From Pseudomonas sp. ABC1 (GTDB taxonomy: Bacteria > Pseudomonadota > Gammaproteobacteria > Pseudomonadales > Pseudomonadaceae), in the NCBI RefSeq assembly GCF_013395055.1, contig NZ_CP058349.1, positions 1,734,001 to 1,798,000 of the forward strand: a stretch of 64,000 nucleotides of DNA. Direction: 5' to 3'. The position numbers and the translations under genes are program-made. Positions 24,304-34,734 of the stretch are shown here, in pieces; positions within the stretch are counted from its first letter, which is position 1, and each line of letters opens with the position of its first letter. The notes below the pieces were generated by a model, which was not told where the DNA came from, searched no databases, and was given only the letters and a program-made list of their open reading frames with translations.

Positions 24304-26271
24304 TCAGGCGTCAAGGACGCGAGCTGCCCCGCCCTCGTCAGGGGTTCTCCTGGCGTCGGCGGCGCCCTTGCTGATGCCGTGCTTTTTCAGCTTGCGATAG
24401 AGCGTATTGCGGCTGACGCCCAGTTGCTCGGCAACCCGCCCCATATGCCAGTTCTGCTGCGCCAGGGCATCGAGCAGTGTCTGGCGCTCGGCCTGCTCCA
24501 GCGGCGCTTGCGTCGAGGAGGCCGTCGGTGAAACGGGGCGGGTCTGTTGGCGAATGACGGCGGGCAAGTCCTCGAAACGGATGCAATCGCTGTCGCACAA
24601 CGCCACCAGGGTACGCAGCACCGTGCGCAGTTGGCGGACGTTGCCCGGCCACTCGAACGCCAGCAGCGCCTGGCGCACATCCGGCAACAGGTGCAGGCCG
24701 TGCCCTCCTGCCTCGACCAGCAAGGCATCCAGCAGTTGCCCCTTGTCCTGTCGCTCGCGCAGGGCCGGCAGCATGATTTCCAGGCCGTTCAGGCGGTAAT
24801 AGAGGTCTTCGCGGAACGAACCATCCGCCACCCGTGCCAGCAGGTCACGGTGCGTGGCGCTGATGATGCGCACGTCGATGGACTGCGGCTCGCCGCCGAT
24901 GGGCACCACCAGGCGATCCTCCAGCACCCGCAGCAGGCGGGTCTGCAACGCCAGCGGCATATCACCGATCTCATCGAGGAACAGCGTGCCGCCATCGGCC
25001 TGTTGCAGGCGCCCGCGCATGCCGCCCTTGCGCGCACCGGTGAAGCTGCCGTCGCGGTAGCCGAACAGCTCGCTCTCGATCAGGCTCTCCGGAATCGCCG
25101 CGCAGTTGAGCGCCACGAAAGGCCGCTCACGGCGCGAACTGGCACTGTGCACGGACTTGGCGAACGCCTCCTTGCCGGAGCCGGTCTCGCCGTTGATCAG
25201 CAGCGGCACATCCCGCTCCAGCACCCGCACCGCCTTGCGCAGGTCCTCTTGCAGGCGCGCATCGCCCAGGCAGAAGGTTTCACCCGCCGTGCGCGGCGGC
25301 GCCAGCGGAGCTACCGGCGCCGGACCGTTGCGCACGGCCGACTGGCCACGCACCACCGCGAACAGCAGTTGGCCACTGCGAGTGTGCAACGGCCAACTGG
25401 TGCGCGCATCCAGCCGGCCACGGCCCATGATCTCGTCCAGCGCACAGTCGAAGACCTCCTCCAGCGCCTTGCCCAGCAGGACCGAGCGCGTATGCCCCAG
25501 CAGATTCAGCCCGGCCTGGTTCACCGCACAGATACGCCCGTCTTCATCGAACGCCAGCAAGCCTTCGCTGAACAACCCGACCGCGCCGGACTGGACATGG
25601 AAGCGCAGCAGCCACTGGTCATCGAAACTCTGCAGGAAGTAGCCACTCTCGATCACCTTGGCCGACAGGCTGACCAGCGCCGTGGTATGGAACTGGCTCT
25701 GGCGCGACACGTTCTGCCGTGCCGAGGACACGTCCAGCACCGCCAGCAGGTCGCCGAACGGGTCGAACACCGGGCTGGCGGAACAGGTCAGTTCGGTATG
25801 CCGGCTATAGAAATGCTCGCTCTGGTGGATGGTCAGCGGCTGGCGCTCCACCAGGCAAGTGCCGATGCCGTTGGTGCCTTCGCTGGCCTCGCTCCAGTCG
25901 GCGCCCAGCCAGAGGCCGGCCCGCTCGAAGGTCTGGCGCTCGGTGGCGGCGCTCACGCAGTCGAGGATCACCCCGCGTGAATCGGTCAGCAGCACCGCGT
26001 GCCCGGCGCCGGAGAGTTGCCGGTGCAGGCTGTTCATCTCGGCACTGGCGATATCCAGCACCTGGCGCATGCGCTCGCGGCTCTCTTGCAGACGGCCGAA
26101 TTCCAGCACACGGGTCTCGGCGGCCAGGGACGGGTCGAGGTGGTGCTCGTCCAGGCAACGCAGCCAGGAGCGAGTGATCGATGGATCACTGCCCGGGCCG
26201 CTGCCCATGGGCTGCCCGCGAGTCGCAGTCAGTACATTGCGTACGTGCTGCTCCAGAGGATTTCTTTGCAT
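24304..26271 (-). CDS. eatR: Sigma-54-dependent activator of ethanolamine catabolism (EatR/AcoR type)
   Basis: The 655-residue enhancer-binding protein has, in order, a GAF-type sensor (about 75-215), a PAS-like domain ('LLAFDEDGRICAVNQAGLNLLG'), the AAA+ sigma-54 domain and a Fis-type DNA-binding domain. The AAA+ domain has Walker A 'GETGSGKEAFA', a GAFTGA variant 'GSFTGA', Walker B 'GGTLFLDEIGDM' and 'EWPGNVRQL'. The DNA-binding end reads 'VAEQLGVSRNTLYRKLKKHGIS'. ATG 26271 is used; the upstream extension is intergenic. It is divergent from exaC, and two sigma-54 promoters serve exaC and eutH. P. aeruginosa has an equivalent regulator (EatR) beside its eat genes, hence the symbol. Confidence 0.88.
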   Translation of the reverse strand: MQRNPLEQHVRNVLTATRGQPMGSGPGSDPSITRSWLRCLDEHHLDPSLAAETRVLEFGRLQESRERMRQVLDIASAEMNSLHRQLSGAGHAVLLTDSRGVILDCVSAATERQTFERAGLWLGADWSEASEGTNGIGTCLVERQPLTIHQSEHFYSRHTELTCSASPVFDPFGDLLAVLDVSSARQNVSRQSQFHTTALVSLSAKVIESGYFLQSFDDQWLLRFHVQSGAVGLFSEGLLAFDEDGRICAVNQAGLNLLGHTRSVLLGKALEEVFDCALDEIMGRGRLDARTSWPLHTRSGQLLFAVVRGQSAVRNGPAPVAPLAPPRTAGETFCLGDARLQEDLRKAVRVLERDVPLLINGETGSGKEAFAKSVHSASSRRERPFVALNCAAIPESLIESELFGYRDGSFTGARKGGMRGRLQQADGGTLFLDEIGDMPLALQTRLLRVLEDRLVVPIGGEPQSIDVRIISATHRDLLARVADGSFREDLYYRLNGLEIMLPALRERQDKGQLLDALLVEAGGHGLHLLPDVRQALLAFEWPGNVRQLRTVLRTLVALCDSDCIRFEDLPAVIRQQTRPVSPTASSTQAPLEQAERQTLLDALAQQNWHMGRVAEQLGVSRNTLYRKLKKHGISKGAADARRTPDEGGAARVLDA

Positions 26272-26321
26272 AAGACCACCACTCCACCCACCGGAAACAG
26301 CCAGGGCTCCGGCATCGGTTC

Positions 26322-26338
26322 TGCGACAAAATGTCACG
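26322..26338. promoter_or_regulatory. Possible upstream activating site for the sigma-54 activator
   Basis: TGCGACA-AAA-TGTCACG, a GACA-N3-TGTC dyad about 100 bp upstream of the sigma-54 promoter at 26426. The position suits an enhancer-binding protein. The site is suggested by symmetry only. Confidence 0.4.
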
Positions 26339-26425
26339 ACGACTGTACCAGACCTGAGACATGATGCGCGTGGGCGCATTCTGTAACAGCCCTGGAAAGG
26401 CTCTAGCACGGGGACATGAACGTAA

Positions 26426-26441
26426 TGGCCCGGGCTTTGCT
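26426..26441 (+). promoter_or_regulatory. Sigma-54 promoter for exaC
   Basis: TGGCCCG-GGCT-TTGCT: the -24 GG and -12 GC have exactly ten bases between them, and the TGGC and TTGC blocks match the consensus. Transcription would start about 12 bp on, leaving a leader of roughly 55 nt. Confidence 0.85.
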
Positions 26442-26508
26442 CTAAGCTCATTCAAGCGCTACGGCGCGCATCTCCACCAAAGAAGACCAAAAAGCAGGAG
26501 TACCCATC

Positions 26509-28029
<1,521 letters not shown>

Positions 28030-28108
28030 TCCCGGCTCATCCCTGGAGTGCCAAAGCGGTGCGCATGACGCGCCGCTGCGACCGCTCTGGGATGAACAGC
28101 CAGAACCA

Positions 28109-28132
28109 GCCATGCCCCATTGCGGGCATGGC
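28109..28132. terminator. Strong hairpin after exaC
   Basis: A 9-bp stem, GCCATGCCC with GGGCATGGC, has a 6-nt loop and lies 80 bp past the exaC stop. No U-tract follows, so it may only partly terminate before the eutH promoter. The rest of the 28030-28290 gap holds nothing recognisable besides that promoter. Confidence 0.55.
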
Positions 28133-28234
28133 GTTCCGATAACGCACCATGAAAGAGCGCAACCAGGGAAGAAAACGCACCAACAGGGAACGTCATAACA
28201 ACTATTGAAGGCTTATCTGCCGCCTGCGTCGCAC

Positions 28235-28250
28235 TGGCCTTCAAATTGCT
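28235..28250 (+). promoter_or_regulatory. Sigma-54 promoter for the eutH-eutA-eutBC operon
   Basis: TGGCCTT-CAAA-TTGCT: exact ten-base spacing between -24 GG and -12 GC, matching the exaC promoter. It lies 41 bp before the eutH ATG. No matching activator dyad was found close by. Confidence 0.82.
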
Positions 28251-28290
28251 TCGTCAAGCTCGTTCAAGAACACAACAAAGGGCAAGAGCA

Positions 28291-29571
28291 ATGGACCAGA
28301 TAGGAAATTACGTTCTCTACGTAATCATGTTTTGCGCGGTTCTCGGCGCCTTCGCGGCCATCCGGGACAGCGAGAAAGGCCTCGGCAAGGAATTCATGGA
28401 GGGTATCCATGCCACGGGCTACATCTTCGTACCGGCGGCCGGCATCATGGCCTCCATCCCCTACCTGACCGTCATCATCGAAAGTGTCTTCGGACCGTTC
28501 TTCGACGCCCTGGGCGCCGACCCGGCACTGGCGGCGACGATGATCATCGCTTCGGACATGGGTGGCTATCACCTCGCCTCGGCCCTGGCGGCCAGCAAGG
28601 AAGCGCTGATCATGGCGCTGATCACCGGCTTCATGGGCGGCGCCACCATCGTCTTCTCGATCCCCATGGGCCTGGCCATGCTCGACAAGCGTGACCACAA
28701 GTACATGGCGCTGGGCATCATGTCCGGCATCCTGACCATCCCGGTCGGCGTACTGATCGCCAGCGTCATCCTGGTGTTCAGCAACCCGATGGTGCGCGAA
28801 GTGGTCGCCACCAACGGCGAGGCCACCTACCAGTTGGCCATGGCGCTGGGCGGCGTGTTCGCCAACCTGCTGCCGATCATCATCTTCGTGGTGGCCCTGG
28901 CCCTCGGCCTGCGCTTCCTGCCGGACCTGATGATCAAGGGCTTCATCGGCTTCGGTCGTGGCCTGGACGCTCTGATCAAGCTGGTGCTGGTGTTCTCCAT
29001 CGTCGAATACTTCACCGGCGTGTTCACCATCGTGCTCGGCGGCTGGGGCTTCGACCCGATCATCGCCGACGCCGAGGACCAGACCCGCGCCCTGGAAACC
29101 GCCGGCTACATCGGCATCATGCTGGCCGGTGCCTTCCCGATGGTCTACCTGCTGCGCAAATACTTCGGCGGCCCGCTGGAGACCCTGGGCAGCAAGGTCG
29201 GCCTGAGCGCCGTCGGCAGCGCGGGCATCCTGGCGACCATCGCCAACATCCTCGCGATGTTCCGCCTGGTACGCCTGATGCCGCCGAAGGACAAGGTGCT
29301 GAACATCGCCTTCGCCGTCTGCGCGGCCTTCCTGCTCGGCGACCATCTGTCCTTCACCGCCAACTTCCAGCCCACCATCATCCTGCCGGTACTGATCGGC
29401 AAGCTGCTGGCCGGCTTCGTCGCCATCGGCCTAGCCTACTGGCTGTCGGTACCCAAGGCCCTGGAACTGGAGAAAGAGGACCGCGCCGCCGGCATCATCG
29501 AGGAAGGCGAGTACCTGAGCCCGGAACTCCGTGGCAGCGAATTGCCGACGAAGAAGACCGCCCAGGTCTGA
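28291..29571 (+). CDS. eutH: EutH-family ethanolamine permease
   Basis: The 426-residue membrane protein has about eleven hydrophobic segments. It begins with 'MDQIGNYVLYVIM', and the EutH hallmark regions 'ASDMGGYHLASALA' and 'LGDHLSFTANFQP' are visible. It should import ethanolamine (or a related amino alcohol) across the inner membrane. ATG 28291 is chosen because upstream residues are basic and non-membrane. P. aeruginosa and P. putida use an unrelated permease (EutP/Eat) for this, so EutH together with EutA marks a different version of the pathway. Confidence 0.92.
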   Translation: MDQIGNYVLYVIMFCAVLGAFAAIRDSEKGLGKEFMEGIHATGYIFVPAAGIMASIPYLTVIIESVFGPFFDALGADPALAATMIIASDMGGYHLASALAASKEALIMALITGFMGGATIVFSIPMGLAMLDKRDHKYMALGIMSGILTIPVGVLIASVILVFSNPMVREVVATNGEATYQLAMALGGVFANLLPIIIFVVALALGLRFLPDLMIKGFIGFGRGLDALIKLVLVFSIVEYFTGVFTIVLGGWGFDPIIADAEDQTRALETAGYIGIMLAGAFPMVYLLRKYFGGPLETLGSKVGLSAVGSAGILATIANILAMFRLVRLMPPKDKVLNIAFAVCAAFLLGDHLSFTANFQPTIILPVLIGKLLAGFVAIGLAYWLSVPKALELEKEDRAAGIIEEGEYLSPELRGSELPTKKTAQV

Positions 29572-29590
29572 CACGACGAGGTGAGCGAGC

Positions 29591-31030
29591 ATGTCGCAGG
29601 CCATTGCCAATGGCGGTCAGGTGCTGTTGCTGGGGTTGGACTTCGGTTCGACCACCAGTAGCGCGCTGGTCGCGCAGGCCAGCATCAGCAGCCATTGCGT
29701 GACCGGACGCATGGCCCTGCAGGACCCGCGCGTGCTGTACCGTGGCGAACCGGTGTTCACACCGTTCGACCACGGCAGCATCGACCTCGATGCCGTACGC
29801 GGCCTGATCACCACCTGGCTGGACGAGGCCGGTGTCAGCGCCGACGCGCTGTTCTCCGGCGGCGTCATCATCACCGGCCTGGCCGCCCAGCGGCACAACG
29901 CCCAGGCGCTGGCCGAACTGGTCGGCGAGCGGGTCGGCGATGCGCTGGTCACCCGCGCCGACGATGGCGGCCTGGAATCCTGGCTGGCCTTCATGGGCAG
30001 TTGTTCGACGCTGAGCCGCTTCCATGACGACCAGCCACTGTTGAACCTGGACATCGGTGGCGGCACTACCAATGCGGCACTCGGGCTGGGTGGCAACGTG
30101 CTGGCCTGCGGCTGTCATTTCATCGGCGCCCGTCACCTGCAGTTCGAACCAGGCAGCTACCGCCTGAGCGGCCTGTCACGCTTCGGCGAACGGCTGTTGC
30201 AGGCACTGGGCATCGATCGCCGGATCGGCGACGAACTCGACCAACGGCAACGGGATGCCGTGCTGGACTGGAATATCCTGGCGCTGCTGGCCATCGTCGA
30301 GGGCGACCGAGCGTTCTTCGAAGGCGAGCTGGGGCAACTGATCGAGCAGATTCCGCTGCACCTGCCGGCACTGGCGGACGCCCCTGCCGTGACCTTCTCA
30401 GGTGGCGTCGGCGAACTGCTCTATCGCCACCTCGACGGCCAGTCCTTGCCCGGCACCACTCACTACGGCGACCTGGGGATCGACCTGGCGCTGGCCATCG
30501 CCGCGACCCCGCGCCTGGTGCGCGATGCACGGCGGCTGGTGCCGGAAAACCGTGGCCGCGCCACGGTCTACGGGCTGACCCTGCACAACACCGAGATTTC
30601 CGGCATCACCCTGTTCCTGCCGCGTCCGCAGGCGCTGCCGCTCAAGGACCTGCCCATCGTCGCGCGCCTCGGCACCGATGCCAGCCAGGCGCAACTGGCC
30701 GACGCCATTACCCTGGCGCGCAGCAGCCAGAGTGGCGCCTGTCTGCAACTGCTGGACAGCGGCAATGCGCCGGGGTTACAGGGTATACGCCAGCTCGGTG
30801 GGCGCCTGGCCGGTGCCATCGCCCAGGTCGGCCCGGACGCCGACTGGCCGCTGGTGATCCTGCTGGAGAGCAACGCCGGCAAGGCACTGGGCAACTACGC
30901 CAGCGACTGGGGGCGTTTGCCGGTCAACCTGCTGGTGATCGACGAGGTACGCGAACGCCACGCGCACTACGTCAACCTGGGAAAACCCCGGCAGCAGATC
31001 GTGCCGGTCGCCTTCTACGGCGTGCACTGA
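29591..31030 (+). CDS. eutA: EutA, reactivating factor for ethanolamine ammonia-lyase
   Basis: The 479-residue protein has the ASKHA (actin/Hsp70-like) ATPase fold. The first phosphate loop is 'GLDFGSTTSSALV', the second 'LNLDIGGGTTNAALG', and the adenosine-side loop lies near 'VTFSGGVGELLY'. EutA replaces damaged cobalamin in the lyase at the cost of ATP. The GAGGTGAG ribosome site lies seven bases before ATG 29591. It directly precedes the two lyase systems and could serve either. Its presence suggests frequent inactivation during catalysis. Confidence 0.92.
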   Translation: MSQAIANGGQVLLLGLDFGSTTSSALVAQASISSHCVTGRMALQDPRVLYRGEPVFTPFDHGSIDLDAVRGLITTWLDEAGVSADALFSGGVIITGLAAQRHNAQALAELVGERVGDALVTRADDGGLESWLAFMGSCSTLSRFHDDQPLLNLDIGGGTTNAALGLGGNVLACGCHFIGARHLQFEPGSYRLSGLSRFGERLLQALGIDRRIGDELDQRQRDAVLDWNILALLAIVEGDRAFFEGELGQLIEQIPLHLPALADAPAVTFSGGVGELLYRHLDGQSLPGTTHYGDLGIDLALAIAATPRLVRDARRLVPENRGRATVYGLTLHNTEISGITLFLPRPQALPLKDLPIVARLGTDASQAQLADAITLARSSQSGACLQLLDSGNAPGLQGIRQLGGRLAGAIAQVGPDADWPLVILLESNAGKALGNYASDWGRLPVNLLVIDEVRERHAHYVNLGKPRQQIVPVAFYGVH

Positions 31031-31065
31031 AACGACAATAACAATATCCGTACAGGAGAAGCCGC

Positions 31066-33261
31066 ATGTCCCTCAAAGCCCTCGAGCAGATCCACATTCC
31101 CAGCGCAGCGGCCGAGCGTCGCTACGCCACCCGCGTACTCGACCGCCAGATCGAATTCCCCAGCCTCAAGGCCGTGCTCGGTGCCGCCGACGTCAGCAAG
31201 GCCGGCGACCGCGTGGCCGGACTGGCCGCCGCCGACGAAGTGACCCGTGAGGCCGCGCGCAAGGTGCTCTCCGAGCAGACCCTGCAGCATTACTACGACC
31301 ACCCGCTGACCGACCGCCACGGACGCGTCGACAGCGTGATGCGGGTCAACTACGACATCGACCTGGCCACCTTCGGCGAGATCGCCGGGCTCACCCTGGG
31401 TGAACTCAAGGACCGCCTGCTGCGCAGCAACGGCAACGAGATCCGCCGTATCGGCCAGGCACTGACCGGCGTGATGGCCTCCGCGCTGACCAAGCTGCTG
31501 GACGTCCACGAACTGATCCTGCTGTCGAAGAAACTCAAGAGCGGTGCGGCCTCCAAGGCACGCACCCTGGTCGGCCTGCCCGGCACGCTATCGTCGCGGC
31601 TGCAGCCCAACCACCCCACCGACAACCTCAGCGGCATCACCCTGCTGGTCTACACCGGCCTGAGCATGGGCTCGGGCGATGCGCTGATCGGCCTCAACCC
31701 GGCCATCGACACCGTCGACAACATCAGCGCCACCCTGCGCCACCTGGACAAGCTGCGCCGCGAGACCGGCGCGCCGACGCAGATCTGCGTGCTCTCGCAC
31801 ATCAAGACGCAACTGGCCTGCCTGGAACAGGGCGCGCCGGTGGAGATCATGTTCCAGAGCCTGGCCGGCACCGAGCGCACCCTGACCGACGAATTCGACG
31901 TCACCGTCGAACTGCTCGACCAAGCCTGGCAGACCATGCGTGAACAGGGGCCGCTGCGCGAAGTGGCGGAAAACTTCATGTACTTCGAGACCGGCCAGGG
32001 CAGCGAGCTGACCTACGGCAAGCATGAAGGTATCGACATGACCACCACCGAGGCGCTGTGCTACGGCCTGGCGCGGCGCTACAAGCCGTTCATGGTGAAC
32101 AACGTCACCGGCTTCATCGGCCCGGAGACCCACCTGGACAACTTCGAGATGACCTACTCCTGCCTGCAGGACCAGTTCATGGGCAAGCTGCTCGGCCTGC
32201 CGATGGGCATGGCGCCCTGCTACACGCTGCACTCGCAGGTCACCGTGGAAGGCCAGCAGATGGCCACCGAGCTGCTCACCGCCGCCGGCGCCAACTTCTT
32301 CATGGACGTCTACCTGAGCACCGATCGCATGCTCGCCTACTTCGACACCAGCGCCCATGACAACCAGACCCTGCGGGAAATCCACGACCTGGCGCCAGCA
32401 CCGGAATACCTGCGCTGGGCGCTGTCCAAGGGCATCTTCGACGAGGACAGCAGCGGCAACATCAGCCGTGGCCCGAACTGGGGCAATCCGCGCATCTTCT
32501 GCGAGTCGGACATCGACTTCCAGCGCCTGAGCGAATCCACCCCCGCCACCTACGGCTTCGACAACGCCGGGCCGCGTCCGGCCAACCGCGTGGCTCGCAC
32601 CGTGCGCGCCAACCTGGCGGTGGCCCGCGAGGCGATCTACGTCGACCTGCGCCCCACCGAGATCGCCGATATACCGCTGCGCGAACTGCATACCCGCGCC
32701 CCGGACAAACTGGCCCACCTGCAGGATCCGGAGCTGGGCGCACGCCTGGCCGAAGAGGAACTGCAAGGCCTGCTGCCGGAATACAACGACGTGCAGATCG
32801 TCATTTCCGACGGCCTCAGCGCCGAGGCCATCCACCACAACATCCCCGACCTGCTGCCAGTGCTACTGGACGGCCTGCGCAGCCGCGAACTGCGCATCGG
32901 CCAGCCGATCCTGGCGCCCTATGGGCGGGTCAAGCTGGCCGAGTCGGTGGGCGAGGCGCTGCAACCGCAACTGATCGTCGTGCTCATCGGCGAGCGCCCC
33001 GGCGGCGACGCCCTGGCCTCGCGCAGCATGTCCGCCTACCTGGGCTACCGCCTGCCGGACGACAAGGCGCGCGAGCAGGCGGCCCGCTTCAGCGGCAATG
33101 CCGACATCCGCTACGAGTACACGGTGATTTCCAACATTTACAGCGGTGGCCTGCCGCCCATCGAGGGCGGCAGCGTGGTGGCCGAGAAGATCTTCGAGAT
33201 TCTCCAACACCGCGCCGCCGGTAACCGCCTGGAAAGCCTGTTGAAAAAACGGGCGTCCTGA
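31066..33261 (+). CDS. Single-chain EutB-EutC fusion, divergent ethanolamine ammonia-lyase paralogue
   Basis: The 731-residue protein carries a EutB-like TIM-barrel half (about 1-460) joined by a linker of about 60 residues to a EutC-like cobalamin-binding half (about 525-731). Aligned to E. coli EutB, substrate residues R160, Q162, N193, E287 and M392 correspond to R178, Q180, N211, E308 and M413. The amino-group-binding D362 is replaced by A383 ('PMGMAPCYT' against 'MGCDICYT' in the eutB next door). The EutC half shows 'IVISDGLSAEAI' and 'VVLIGERPGG'. The ribosome site ACAGGAG precedes ATG 31066. The frame is intact throughout, so this is not decay. An adenosylcobalamin-dependent lyase of altered specificity is inferred. 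Confidence 0.85.
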   Translation: MSLKALEQIHIPSAAAERRYATRVLDRQIEFPSLKAVLGAADVSKAGDRVAGLAAADEVTREAARKVLSEQTLQHYYDHPLTDRHGRVDSVMRVNYDIDLATFGEIAGLTLGELKDRLLRSNGNEIRRIGQALTGVMASALTKLLDVHELILLSKKLKSGAASKARTLVGLPGTLSSRLQPNHPTDNLSGITLLVYTGLSMGSGDALIGLNPAIDTVDNISATLRHLDKLRRETGAPTQICVLSHIKTQLACLEQGAPVEIMFQSLAGTERTLTDEFDVTVELLDQAWQTMREQGPLREVAENFMYFETGQGSELTYGKHEGIDMTTTEALCYGLARRYKPFMVNNVTGFIGPETHLDNFEMTYSCLQDQFMGKLLGLPMGMAPCYTLHSQVTVEGQQMATELLTAAGANFFMDVYLSTDRMLAYFDTSAHDNQTLREIHDLAPAPEYLRWALSKGIFDEDSSGNISRGPNWGNPRIFCESDIDFQRLSESTPATYGFDNAGPRPANRVARTVRANLAVAREAIYVDLRPTEIADIPLRELHTRAPDKLAHLQDPELGARLAEEELQGLLPEYNDVQIVISDGLSAEAIHHNIPDLLPVLLDGLRSRELRIGQPILAPYGRVKLAESVGEALQPQLIVVLIGERPGGDALASRSMSAYLGYRLPDDKAREQAARFSGNADIRYEYTVISNIYSGGLPPIEGGSVVAEKIFEILQHRAAGNRLESLLKKRAS

Positions 33262-33279
33262 GCGGTCCGATTTCCATAT

Positions 33280-33299
33280 GGACTCGCCGGCGAGTCCAT
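33280..33299. repeat. Perfect 20-bp palindrome between the fusion gene and eutB
   Basis: TGGACTCGCC and its exact complement lie in the 67-bp gap before eutB. It could be a regulator site or a hairpin that adjusts the ratio of fusion to eutB mRNA. Confidence 0.6.
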
Positions 33300-33328
33300 T
33301 GAGTTACACACATTTCCAGGAGACTGAG

Positions 33329-34723
33329 ATGGCACCCTATTCCCACAGCATCTGCGGCCAGACCTGGCGCTTCGACAGCCTCAAGGAAGTCATGGCCAAG
33401 GCCAGCCCGGCACGCTCCGGCGACTACCTGGCCGAAGTCGCCGCCGGCAGCGATGCCGAGCGCGTCGCCGCACAGATGACCCTGGCCGACATCCCGCTCA
33501 AGCAATTCCTGCAGGAAGCGCTGATCCCCTACGAGCAGGACGAAGTCACCCGGCTGATCATCGACACCCACGACGCCCAGGCCTTCGCCCCGGTCAGCCA
33601 CCTGACCGTCGGCGGTTTTCGTGACTGGCTGCTGTCCGACCAGGCCAGCGAGGCCTCGCTGCGTGCGCTGGCCCCTGGCCTGACGCCGGAAATGGCCGCC
33701 GCCGTGTCGAAGATCATGCGCGTGCAGGACCTGGTGCTGGTGGCGCAGAAGATCCGCGTGGTCACGCGCTTCCGCAACACCGTCGGCCTGCGTGGGCGCA
33801 TGTCCACCCGCCTGCAACCCAACCACCCGACCGACGAACCGGCCGGTATCGCCGCCAGCGTGCTCGACGGCCTGCTGTACGGCAACGGCGACGCCATGCT
33901 CGGCATCAACCCGGCCACCGACAGCCTGTCGTCGATCTGCGCCATGCTGGAAATGCTCGACGCCATCATCCAGCGTTACGAAATCCCGACCCAGGCTTGC
34001 GTGCTGACCCACGTCACTACCTCCATCGAGGCGATCAACCGTGGCGTGCCGCTGGACCTGGTATTCCAGTCCATCGCCGGCACCCAGGCGGCCAACGAGA
34101 GCTTCGGCATCAGCCTGGAAATCCTCCGCGAAGGCTACGAGGCCGGGCTGTCGCTCAACCGCGGCACCCTCGGCAACAACCTGATGTACTTCGAGACCGG
34201 CCAGGGCAGCGCGCTGTCGGCCAACGCCAACCATGGCGTCGACCAGCAGACCTGCGAAACCCGCGCCTACGCCGTGGCGCGCCACTACAAACCCTTCCTG
34301 GTCAACACCGTGGTCGGCTTCATCGGCCCGGAATACCTCTACAACGGCAAGCAGATCATCCGCGCCGGCCTGGAGGACCACTTCTGCGGCAAGCTGCTGG
34401 GCGTGCCGATGGGGTGCGACATCTGCTACACCAACCATGCCGAGGCCGACCAGGACGACATGGACATGCTGCTGACCCTGCTCGGCACCGCCGGCATCAA
34501 CTTCATCATGGGCATTCCCGGCTCGGACGACGTGATGCTCAACTACCAGACCACCTCCTTCCACGATGCGCTCTACGCGCGCAAAGCGCTGGGCCTGCGC
34601 CCGGCACCGGAGTTCGAGGCCTGGCTGGAAAAGATGAACATCCTGCACCAGCAGGATGGCCAGTTCCGCCTGGGCGACAGCCTGCCGCCGGCGTTCCGCC
34701 AGGCGCTGGCCCACCTGGCCTGA
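33329..34723 (+). CDS. eutB: Ethanolamine ammonia-lyase large subunit
   Basis: The 464-residue catalytic subunit converts ethanolamine to acetaldehyde and ammonia with adenosylcobalamin. All active-site residues known from E. coli EutB are present: R161, Q163, N194, E289, D364 and M394 in local numbering. AGGAGACTGAG precedes ATG 33329. eutC follows after 11 bp. This canonical enzyme and the upstream fusion share '[11 protein letters not shown]', 'FETGQGS' and 'GFIGPE', showing common ancestry. Confidence 0.96.
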   Translation: MAPYSHSICGQTWRFDSLKEVMAKASPARSGDYLAEVAAGSDAERVAAQMTLADIPLKQFLQEALIPYEQDEVTRLIIDTHDAQAFAPVSHLTVGGFRDWLLSDQASEASLRALAPGLTPEMAAAVSKIMRVQDLVLVAQKIRVVTRFRNTVGLRGRMSTRLQPNHPTDEPAGIAASVLDGLLYGNGDAMLGINPATDSLSSICAMLEMLDAIIQRYEIPTQACVLTHVTTSIEAINRGVPLDLVFQSIAGTQAANESFGISLEILREGYEAGLSLNRGTLGNNLMYFETGQGSALSANANHGVDQQTCETRAYAVARHYKPFLVNTVVGFIGPEYLYNGKQIIRAGLEDHFCGKLLGVPMGCDICYTNHAEADQDDMDMLLTLLGTAGINFIMGIPGSDDVMLNYQTTSFHDALYARKALGLRPAPEFEAWLEKMNILHQQDGQFRLGDSLPPAFRQALAHLA

Positions 34724-34734
34724 GGAGACCGGAC

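Noticed and set aside
28133..28290. Cobalamin riboswitch upstream of eutH or the lyase genes
   Set aside because: The operon depends on adenosylcobalamin, so I looked for a B12-box and the surrounding stems, but found none in the leader or the gaps between genes.
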